From Actinomycetota bacterium (GTDB lineage: Bacteria > Actinomycetota > Acidimicrobiia > Acidimicrobiales > Microtrichaceae): a stretch of 6,950 nt of DNA. Below are positions 1 to 5,346 of this stretch, piece after piece (the stretch's first letter is position 1; the number at the start of each line of letters is the position of its first letter). A program made the translations under genes and the position numbers. The DNA is taken from NCBI GenBank assembly GCA_009700815.1, contig WLLG01000108.1, forward strand, positions 1-6,950, read 5' to 3'. Below the pieces are notes generated by a model, which had not been told where the DNA came from, did no database searches, and worked only from the letters and a program-made list of their open reading frames with translations.

Positions 1-993
1 GTCTTTGTGTTTCAACGCACTCCGTCAGCTGTTGGCGAACGCAACAACGGCCCGACTGATTCGGACTGGTACTCAAGCCTGGAGCCTGGATGGCAGGCCG
101 AACGCATCCGCAATTTTACTCAGGTCGTAACTGGCAAGAAGCCCGAGAAAAACTTGGTTGGCGACGGGTGGACTGAGGTCATGTGGGAAGACACCCAGTC
201 TGTTGCGCCGACACCCGAGCAGGCCGAAGCGTTAGAACAATCAGACTTTGACACCATGGAAGGATTTCGTCAGCGTGTGGATCGTCTCGTAGACGACCCT
301 GACACTGCGGACAAGCTGAAACCTTGGTATGGAAAGCATTGCAAGCGGGTCTGTTTCCATGACGAATATCTGCCTGCTTTCAACCTGCCCAATGTCCATC
401 TTGTTGATACGGACGGCCAAGGAGTTGAAGCAGTCACGCCCACGGGACTCGTGGTAGATGGCGTGGAGTACCCAGTAGATGTGCTGGTGTTCGCATCCGG
501 GTTCGAGGTGACCACCGACCTGAATCAGCGATTGGGGTTTGACCCAAAGGGCCGTGATGGCATCGCCATGAGCGAGCGTTGGCATGACGGAGCGCACACT
601 TTGCACGGAGTCTTGGCCGCTGAGTTTCCGAACATGCTCATGATCAGCATCGTGCAAGCTGGATTCGGTACCAACTTCTTGCACTTCTTATCGGAGTCAG
701 CGAACCACGTAGCTTGGTTGATCGCTCGCTGCACCGAGGATGGCATCAGCAGTATTGAAGCCCTTCCAGAAGCAGAGGAGGAGTGGCATCGGACCCTGCT
801 CAATGTAGCCATGCAGATTGCTGGCTATTCAATCAGTTGTACCCCTGGCTATTACAACAGCGAGCAAGGCCAGAACCCCAAAGCGCGTCGAAACCTTACC
901 TACACGGGCAGTTTGCTTGACTACGTCGGCTACCTGGAGCGGTGGCGTGAACAAGAGGGGTTCCCCGGAACCAAAGTTGTGCCAAAGCTCTAG
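1..993 (+). CDS. Baeyer-Villiger-type flavin monooxygenase, C-terminal part (5' end outside window)
   Basis: This frame is open from the first base, so the gene begins left of the window; 330 residues are present. It resembles the C-terminal half of NADPH- and FAD-dependent monooxygenases of the cyclohexanone/steroid monooxygenase group, which insert oxygen next to a ketone to give an ester or lactone. Visible signatures are VFQRTPSAVGERNNGPTD at the left edge, then GKHCKRVCFHDEYLPAFNLPN followed by VHLVDTDGQGVE, then the late nucleotide-binding strand DVLVFASGFEV (family form D-x-(I/V)-x-(F/Y)-A-(T/S)-G-(F/Y)), and W-HDGAHTLHG followed by FPN. The FAD- and NADP-binding GxGxxG motifs and the FxGxxxHxxxW fingerprint would lie upstream and cannot be checked. 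Family members are usually about 550-650 residues, so roughly half is seen. The amidase gene follows after 19 bp on the same strand, suggesting co-transcription. The family call is firm; the substrate is unknown. Confidence 0.9.
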   Translation, partial: VFVFQRTPSAVGERNNGPTDSDWYSSLEPGWQAERIRNFTQVVTGKKPEKNLVGDGWTEVMWEDTQSVAPTPEQAEALEQSDFDTMEGFRQRVDRLVDDPDTADKLKPWYGKHCKRVCFHDEYLPAFNLPNVHLVDTDGQGVEAVTPTGLVVDGVEYPVDVLVFASGFEVTTDLNQRLGFDPKGRDGIAMSERWHDGAHTLHGVLAAEFPNMLMISIVQAGFGTNFLHFLSESANHVAWLIARCTEDGISSIEALPEAEEEWHRTLLNVAMQIAGYSISCTPGYYNSEQGQNPKARRNLTYTGSLLDYVGYLERWREQEGFPGTKVVPKL

Positions 994-1012
994 ATCTGGT
1001 CACCTCTGGGTC

Positions 1013-2425
1013 ATGTCTCAAGCACCGGTGCACGTTTTTCACGATGAGTTGTCCAGACTCGACGGCGTTGCCACTGCAGCGGCCATCCGCAACGGTGATC
1101 TGAGCGCTACTGAAGTAACCGCTGCGGCTATTGCGCGCGCGGAGATCGTTGACCCTGTGCTGGCTGCAGTGGTGACACGCGACTTCGAGCGTGCCCAGCA
1201 CCGGGCTGCACACAGTGTGAAGGGGCCCTTTGGCGGGGTGCCAACCTTTATCAAAGACAATGAAGACGTTGAAGGGTTGCCCACGCGTCAGGGTTCGGCA
1301 GCGCTTGCCGCTGCACCTCCGGCTCGACGCACAGCTCCGGTCGTAGCGCAGATGCTGGATATGGGGCTGGTTTGTTTGGGAAAGAGCTCACTTCCCGAGT
1401 TTGGCTTTATCCCCTCCGCTGAGTTTCCTGATGAGACCGGGCCAACGCGCAATCCGTGGAACCCAGATCACACAGCCGGCGGGTCTTCGAGTGGCTCAGC
1501 AGCGCTAGTTGCTTCTGGCGTGGTACCGGTTGCGCACGGGGTTGACGGTGGTGGGTCAATACGTTTGCCAGCAGCTTGTTGTGGCCTCGTTGGGCTCAAG
1601 CCTTCTAGGGGTCGCCTAGTGAGCAGCCCCGACGCAAAGTTTCTACCGGTTGATATTTTGGGAGAAGGTCTACTCACTCGGACTGTTCGAGACACCGCGA
1701 TGTACCTTTTTGAGGCCGAGCGCCGCTATGCGAACCCCAAATTGCCACTCGTTGGATTGGTCCAAAACGGGACGGATCGCCAGCTTCGGATCGGGCTGGT
1801 GGCAGAGTCGCCAAACGGTCGACCAATCGATGCGCCAACTTCTACAGCGCTAGCCGATGCGGCTGCTTTGCTTGAGAGTTTGGGTCACTCGGTAGAGCCA
1901 GTGACCCTGCCAGGGCTTGAGGAGTTTGAGGCAGATTTTAAGCACTACTGGGCTGCTCTTGCTTTTGCAGTTTCGATTGCGGGACCACAGCTCTATGGCA
2001 AGGCCTTTGATAAGTCCCAGCTATCTGATCTGACGCTTGGTCTTGCTCGCATGTTCAAACAGAACTGGCGACGCTCCTCGGGGGCGATTCGCCGATTGCG
2101 TGCTTCCACCAAGATTCAGGATCAGACGTATCGCTCCTTTGACCTCGTGATGTCCCCAGTGGCTAACTCCGTAGCTCCGAGCATTGGGCAACTGTCGATG
2201 AAACTGCCCTTTGAGGAACTGTTTCCACGAGTCGAGGATTGGGTGGGCTTTACGCCACTTGCGAACGCAACGGGCGAGCCATCAATCTCGTTACCACTCG
2301 GCCATGATGACGCCACCAACTTGCCAGTCGGCGTGATGTTTACGAGTGCAGTAGGTAGAGACCGATTGTTGTTGGAGTTGGCACTCGACCTAGAAGCTGC
2401 CTCGCCATTTCGCCTACTTGGCTAA
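1013..2425 (+). CDS. Amidase-signature family hydrolase
   Basis: The 470-residue protein is a complete amidase-signature enzyme, hydrolysing a carboxamide (or possibly an ester) by a Ser-cisSer-Lys triad. The expected residues are Lys81 in PTFIKDN, cis-Ser158 in AGGSSSGS and nucleophile Ser182 in DGGGSIRLPAACCGLVGLKPSRGR. The 24-residue spacing of the two serines matches that of FAAH. The C-terminal GEPSISLPLG...LPVGVMF block is also typical, and the length fits the family. The frame stays open upstream to 818, but that part overlaps the monooxygenase in another frame. The ATG at 1013 gives the usual N-terminus (SRLDGVATAAAIRNGDLSATE). No clear Shine-Dalgarno precedes it, so translation may be coupled to the gene 19 bp upstream. 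It resembles unassigned actinobacterial amidases more than the GatA subunit: no gatB or gatC is nearby and it sits beside a catabolic monooxygenase. The substrate is unknown. Confidence 0.93.
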   Translation: MSQAPVHVFHDELSRLDGVATAAAIRNGDLSATEVTAAAIARAEIVDPVLAAVVTRDFERAQHRAAHSVKGPFGGVPTFIKDNEDVEGLPTRQGSAALAAAPPARRTAPVVAQMLDMGLVCLGKSSLPEFGFIPSAEFPDETGPTRNPWNPDHTAGGSSSGSAALVASGVVPVAHGVDGGGSIRLPAACCGLVGLKPSRGRLVSSPDAKFLPVDILGEGLLTRTVRDTAMYLFEAERRYANPKLPLVGLVQNGTDRQLRIGLVAESPNGRPIDAPTSTALADAAALLESLGHSVEPVTLPGLEEFEADFKHYWAALAFAVSIAGPQLYGKAFDKSQLSDLTLGLARMFKQNWRRSSGAIRRLRASTKIQDQTYRSFDLVMSPVANSVAPSIGQLSMKLPFEELFPRVEDWVGFTPLANATGEPSISLPLGHDDATNLPVGVMFTSAVGRDRLLLELALDLEAASPFRLLG

Positions 2426-3202
2426 GGCAGAGGTGTCGTTCGCGTTGAACAACTCCTCTACAGCATCGGCGACTTCGTCTAGGTCTAAGGGTGGCTCATC
2501 AAAGCGCCGGACCTCACGGTAGGTGCGATCCCGGCCGGAATCATCAACGAACCAGGTGTGCAGGCGTTCAGAGGTGACCTGTCGAAGTGCCGGTGGAAGT
2601 TCCGAGACTTCGGCCGGGTTCGGGTGGCCCACGCTCAGGAGTCGGCCGATGTCGTAGAGATCAGAGGAACGCTTCTCTGGTTTGGATGAGGCGCGTAGCG
2701 GAACAGCTGTGGCCTTCATGACGAGCAATCCGACTGTGGTTGCAACGAGCCTGCCGTTGGCTTCGGCCAAGCGCTCGCCGGTGAGGTCCTGCACTGCGAC
2801 CACGTCGAGCGCCCGAGCGTGATCATGCGCCCAGGTATGCGCCACAACGGCGAGTTCTAGGTCGCTTAGTGCAGTGCCACCCGCCACTAGCAACTCGAGC
2901 ACCTGCTCAGCGGACTCTGATGCCACTTCGATCACGTCAAGATCTAGGCCACCCTCAAATGAGTACTGACCCCCACCTGTGCTGGTGAGGGCCAGGCGGC
3001 TGATTGACTCATGGTGGTCCTCGAGGCCGCGAGTAATGACGTCGAGGTCGACAGTGGTTCGATGCGGCACGCCAACTCGGCACATAACTGCAAGGCCACC
3101 GATCAGCCTCATCTCGCTGGGAAGCGAAGCGAGCAGTTCTACCTCTCTATGGGTGGTGCCGCCAGGTCGACCCGACAGCAGAATCGGGCGTAGTTCGCTC
3201 AC
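2414..3202 (-). CDS. AbiEii-like nucleotidyltransferase toxin of a type IV toxin-antitoxin pair
   Basis: This 262-residue protein starts at a GTG inside the GTGA overlap with the upstream gene, which suggests translational coupling. It has the nucleotidyltransferase layout of the AbiEii/DUF1814 group: LIGGLAV at 33-39, then TTVDLDVI at 49-56 supplying the metal-binding D52-x-D54 pair, then a third acidic strand LDLDVIEV at 86-93. Further along is VMKATAVPLR at 161-170 (conserved-type Lys163), then KRSSDLYDIGRLL at 177-189, which resembles the late K...D-L-x-D-I motif of the family. AbiEii and the related mycobacterial MenT toxins transfer nucleotides, and MenT enzymes block tRNA 3' ends. The substrate here cannot be read from sequence. 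The partner gene directly upstream has an AbiEi-like domain, supporting a toxin-antitoxin assignment. The 3' end overlaps the 3' end of the convergent amidase gene by 12 bp. All motif positions needed for activity look intact. Confidence 0.78.
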   Translation of the reverse strand: MSELRPILLSGRPGGTTHREVELLASLPSEMRLIGGLAVMCRVGVPHRTTVDLDVITRGLEDHHESISRLALTSTGGGQYSFEGGLDLDVIEVASESAEQVLELLVAGGTALSDLELAVVAHTWAHDHARALDVVAVQDLTGERLAEANGRLVATTVGLLVMKATAVPLRASSKPEKRSSDLYDIGRLLSVGHPNPAEVSELPPALRQVTSERLHTWFVDDSGRDRTYREVRRFDEPPLDLDEVADAVEELFNANDTSALAK

Positions 3203-4155
3203 GTTGGGCCAGCTTCGCTCAAAATGCCCCAGGCTTCAACAATCTCTTGGCCTCGGGCAGGGTCGGCTGCCAGTCTGAGTGCGCAGAGGACGCGATGTGC
3301 GACTCGCCAAGGCTGCGTGTCAGTTGGCGGGTAATTTTCGTTGTCTGGAAGCCAGGTAACTGGAGCAAGCCGCACCCAGGATCGGGTGGGTTGCTCGCGG
3401 TCCACGAGGGAGCGCGCCCTACGAAGGGCAGTTGGCGAAGTCAGGTACATCCGAGCTGGAAGGTTTCCTGCAGCGGTGATTTTTGCGCCGCCCATGGTGG
3501 CTGCGCGTTCATCGACTCGGACTACGTGGTTGGATCCAAGCAGTGTTCCTACCTGATCGGCACTTGCGGCAAGAGGTATCCAGCCTTCCTCTGGCCAGTG
3601 AGCGGCAGTCTCCCAGAACAGATCCGGCATAAGCGGACGGTGAGTGCTCTTTCCGATCAGTCCCTGCTCGGTGAACCTTCCTAGCAACTCGTGGATAGCT
3701 CCGGCGCTACGACTGATTTTTGGCGCGAGCTTGCGAGCAGTAATGGCCTGCTCGGGCTCGATCATGGCGGCTAGTGCAATCTCCAGGCCGACTGGGGTCC
3801 ACATGTTGAGCGGCTTGGTGCGCGCTGTCCGCTGGCCCGGCACCGTGGCCTCGATACGAATTCCAGGAGCCCACAGGCGCAGGTCGCCTCGTCGATCGAG
3901 CCATCCCCAGCCGGCATCACGGAGTACGGCGCGACCTGCTTCGCTCACTCGATCCGACACAATCATGGCTGGTAGGCGGCCGCGGTTTTCTTGGAGCACT
4001 TGGGTCAGGTCGGCTGGAGTGGGATGAGCACGAGCGACCAGGGTGGGTGCAATCCGGACACCGTCTACGAAGAGTCCCTCGCCCTCGGCATGGACCGGAA
4101 CCCCAAGTTCGGTGAGCGCAAGGAGCAGTTCTTCGATGAGTTCGGTTTGGTCCAT
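3199..4155 (-). CDS. AbiEi-like antitoxin / winged-helix autoregulator of the type IV pair
   Basis: This 318-residue protein is the likely antitoxin and repressor for the nucleotidyltransferase encoded directly downstream. Residues 1-120 hold a domain ending in IVSDRVSEAGRAVLRDAGWGWLDRRGDLRL, a block common in actinobacterial AbiEi-type proteins and possibly of a degenerate nuclease-like fold (inference). Residues about 121-178 (GLEIALAAMIEPEQAITARKLA to TEQGLIGK) read as a winged helix-turn-helix. Residues about 190-318 resemble the AbiEi C-terminal domain and close with a VAHRVLCALRLAADPARGQEIVEAW block typical of the family. The winged helix is central here, whereas in the classical AbiEi it is N-terminal. 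The ATG at 4155 is preceded on this strand by GAGGTG with a 5-nt gap, a good ribosome-binding site. No transmembrane segment or signal peptide is seen. Two repeat operators lie just upstream. It could alternatively be a stand-alone regulator, but the overlap with the toxin argues against that. Confidence 0.7.
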   Translation of the reverse strand: MDQTELIEELLLALTELGVPVHAEGEGLFVDGVRIAPTLVARAHPTPADLTQVLQENRGRLPAMIVSDRVSEAGRAVLRDAGWGWLDRRGDLRLWAPGIRIEATVPGQRTARTKPLNMWTPVGLEIALAAMIEPEQAITARKLAPKISRSAGAIHELLGRFTEQGLIGKSTHRPLMPDLFWETAAHWPEEGWIPLAASADQVGTLLGSNHVVRVDERAATMGGAKITAAGNLPARMYLTSPTALRRARSLVDREQPTRSWVRLAPVTWLPDNENYPPTDTQPWRVAHRVLCALRLAADPARGQEIVEAWGILSEAGPT

Positions 4156-4179
4156 TCGGTCACCTCAGTCAGGAGCCGT

Positions 4180-4209
4180 TTCTTGCTCGTGCCGTCACGA
4201 ACACAGAAC
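4180..4209. repeat. Direct repeat copy 1 with inverted-repeat core; probable antitoxin operator
   Basis: This 30-bp unit recurs 65 bp away with one mismatch, and its last 26 bases are identical to those of the other copy. Its core at 4184-4203 is an imperfect palindrome: TGCTCGTG, a CCGT spacer, then CACGAACA, with seven of eight positions pairing. It lies just upstream of the antitoxin's ribosome-binding site and covers the expected transcription start, where a bound repressor would block the promoter. Role as operator is inferred. Confidence 0.75.
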
Positions 4210-4211
4210 TA

Positions 4212-4244
4212 ATCCTATCTGATGATGGTGAAATTCGCCAGCAA
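4212..4244 (-). promoter_or_regulatory. Possible promoter of the toxin-antitoxin operon
   Basis: On the minus strand a TAGGAT hexamer at 4217-4212 fits the actinobacterial TAnnnT -10 form. The -35 is poor: TGGCGA with a 17-bp spacer matches three of six bases, and TTGCTG at 4244-4239 is better but 21 bp away. The start of transcription would fall near 4205, inside repeat copy 1. The two repeats bracket this interval, which supports placing the promoter here despite the weak -35. Confidence 0.35.
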
Positions 4245-4274
4245 TTCCTGCTCGTGCCGTCACGAACACAGAAC
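4245..4274. repeat. Direct repeat copy 2 with inverted-repeat core; probable antitoxin operator
   Basis: This is the second copy of the 30-bp unit, with the same palindromic core at 4249-4268. It sits just upstream of the proposed toxin-antitoxin promoter. The 65-bp centre-to-centre distance is about six helical turns, so two bound proteins would face roughly the same side of the DNA. No third copy was found in the window. Confidence 0.75.
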
Positions 4275-4304
4275 ATAAGTCGGTAGCGAACCACCTACTG
4301 CCGC

Positions 4305-4349
4305 ATTGGCGCCGGTAAGCGACGGAATCCGTAGCTTACCGGCGCCAAT
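4305..4349. terminator. Long perfect hairpin (16-bp stem), possible terminator or insulator
   Basis: The arms ATTGGCGCCGGTAAGC (4305-4320) and GCTTACCGGCGCCAAT (4334-4349) are perfectly complementary. Inside the 13-nt loop a further short stem, ACGG with CCGT, can form after one mismatch, so the element is nearly a 45-bp palindrome. There is no U-tract on either strand. It separates the tRNA-Ser transcript from the toxin-antitoxin operon. A U-less actinobacterial terminator is likely; a protein-binding site or palindromic element is possible. Confidence 0.55.
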
Positions 4350-4367
4350 CAGTCAGGTTGGGGGGCG

Positions 4368-4396
4368 AAGGACCGAACCCTGCAGGTTCGGTCCTT
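4368..4396. terminator. Perfect hairpin (12-bp stem, 5-nt loop), probable terminator
   Basis: The arms AAGGACCGAACC (4368-4379) and GGTTCGGTCCTT (4385-4396) pair completely around a CTGCA loop. It lies 24 bp beyond the 3' end of tRNA-Ser on the minus strand, a natural place for transcription to stop. No run of U follows the stem, so the call rests on stem strength and position. Confidence 0.55.
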
Positions 4397-4399
4397 GCC

Positions 4400-4415
4400 G
4401 ATGTCTCGCGACATC
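4400..4415 (-). other. Short hairpin immediately 3' of tRNA-Ser
   Basis: GATGTC and GACATC form a 6-bp stem with a TCGC loop, starting four bases beyond the encoded CCA of the tRNA. It may assist 3' processing of the tRNA precursor or act with the stronger hairpin next to it. A stem this short could arise by chance. Confidence 0.3.
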
Positions 4416-4419
4416 ACAA

Positions 4420-4509
4420 TGGCGGAAGGAGGGGGATTCGAACCCCCGGAGACCGTGAAGCCTCAACGGTTTTCAAGACCGTCGCATTCGTCCGCTCTGC
4501 CATCCTTCC
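4420..4509 (-). tRNA. tRNA-Ser (anticodon UGA), CCA encoded
   Basis: Read on the minus strand, the 90-nt gene folds as a class II tRNA. The acceptor stem is GGAAGGA with TCCTTCC, followed by discriminator G and genomic CCA. The D stem is GCA/TGC and the anticodon stem is ACGGT/ACCGT around the loop CTTGAAA, placing TGA at positions 34-36. A long variable arm follows, as expected for serine, and the T arm is GGGGG-TTCGAAT-CCCCC. It decodes UCA and related serine codons. All stems pair without defects. A likely promoter lies directly upstream and hairpins follow it. Confidence 0.97.
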
Positions 4510-4516
4510 GCTTACC

Positions 4517-4545
4517 AGAGTAGAGCCAGCACGGGCTCCACTCAA
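4517..4545 (-). promoter_or_regulatory. Likely promoter of tRNA-Ser
   Basis: On the minus strand TTGAGT (4545-4540) and TACTCT (4522-4517) are separated by 17 bp, a good housekeeping sigma arrangement. The first matches four of six bases of TTGACA and the second has the TAnnnT form. Transcription would begin at about 4510, so the precursor would have almost no 5' leader. Confidence 0.55.
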
Positions 4546-4601
4546 AAACCCGAAACTTCTTGAAACAGGTCCTTCTCTGTCGGCCCAGCCAAATTCAGTC
4601 C

Positions 4602-5345
4602 ATGATTGAGGGAATGACTGATCTCTCCCAGCTTGGCATTTCGCGTTTTCGCGATGTTCGTGTTCATGATCGGTTCGGCACTCTGCTGACGCTGTTGGTC
4701 GCAGCGTTCATGCTGAATGGCTTTATTGAACAGCGGTGGGCGCGTGTGGTGCTCGCTGGAATAGAGATTGCGCTACTTGTGGTGGTGTACTACTCGACGC
4801 GCATCGATGGTGTGACGCGCAACCGTCTGCTCTTTCCCTTCATCTTGCTCCTCGGGGTTTCAATCGGCTCGATGCTGCTCTACGAGGGAGCAGGGAGCGA
4901 CACAATTTTGGGAGCTGCTTCGATTGTCTCAGTGCTGATCTATGCAGCCATTTTGTATTTGGTTGTACGACGGGTGATGTCTGAACGAGGAGTCAACCTA
5001 GAGACGATTTTGGGTGCGCTGTGCATTTATTTTTTGCTCGGGCTGATGTTCTCGACGGTATTCCATGCTCTTGATGTGTTTTCCTCAACCCCGATTTTTG
5101 GCGATCCGATTGCTCGACCGGATTACTCCTACTTCAGCTTCGTCACCCTGACCACGCTGGGGTATGGAGACATCTCGCCAGTATCTGATCTTGCTCGCAG
5201 GGTTGCAGTCATTGAGGCAATGTGCGGGCAAGTATTTTTGGCAACAGTGATTGCAAGGATGGTTTCGCTGTACGGAGCCAAGGACCTTGCTGAACAGATA
5301 GAAAAGGCCGAAACGGAAAGCGAGACAGGTCCGAATGAGGCTTGA
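4602..5345 (+). CDS. Six-helix potassium-channel-like ion channel (Ion_trans_2 pore)
   Basis: With the ATG at 4602 the protein has 247 residues and is an integral membrane protein. Hydrophobic helices are visible at about 25-41, 49-67, 77-93, 101-123, 136-157 and 201-224. Between the last two lies a pore loop, YSYFSFVTLTTLGYGDISP (175-193). It contains the potassium selectivity filter TLGYG at 185-189 followed by Asp190. There is no arginine-rich S4 helix and no RCK or cyclic-nucleotide domain; only a short acidic tail follows (residues 226-247). It is therefore a probable voltage-independent potassium channel that would assemble as a tetramer. The start is uncertain. The ATG at 4602 lacks a Shine-Dalgarno, while the in-frame ATG at 4614 has GAGGGA directly against it, too close to be ideal. 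The stop is one base from the stop of the convergent pheA gene. Confidence 0.85.
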   Translation: MIEGMTDLSQLGISRFRDVRVHDRFGTLLTLLVAAFMLNGFIEQRWARVVLAGIEIALLVVVYYSTRIDGVTRNRLLFPFILLLGVSIGSMLLYEGAGSDTILGAASIVSVLIYAAILYLVVRRVMSERGVNLETILGALCIYFLLGLMFSTVFHALDVFSSTPIFGDPIARPDYSYFSFVTLTTLGYGDISPVSDLARRVAVIEAMCGQVFLATVIARMVSLYGAKDLAEQIEKAETESETGPNEA

Positions 5346-5346
5346 G

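Noticed and set aside
818..1012. Upstream extension of the amidase frame by 65 residues
   Set aside because: It overlaps the well-supported monooxygenase in another frame, has no family similarity, and the amidase N-terminus begins normally at 1013.
3247..3684. Plus-strand frames of 60 to 145 residues opposite the toxin and antitoxin genes
   Set aside because: They are shadows of the minus-strand genes, with no family motifs and no ribosome-binding context.
4180..4274. Two repeats as a minimal CRISPR array
   Set aside because: There are only two copies, the 35-bp interval reads as a promoter, no cas gene is near, and the repeats fit an operator pair better.
4420..4450. tRNA-Ser 3' end as an integration (att) site for an island carrying the toxin-antitoxin genes
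   Set aside because: No second copy of the tRNA 3' end, no integrase and no other mobile-element gene is visible in the window.
4358..4609. Plus-strand 83-residue frame containing GGRRGIRTPGDREAS
   Set aside because: It is the antisense translation of the tRNA-Ser gene, a familiar false protein call; the tRNA folds perfectly on the other strand.
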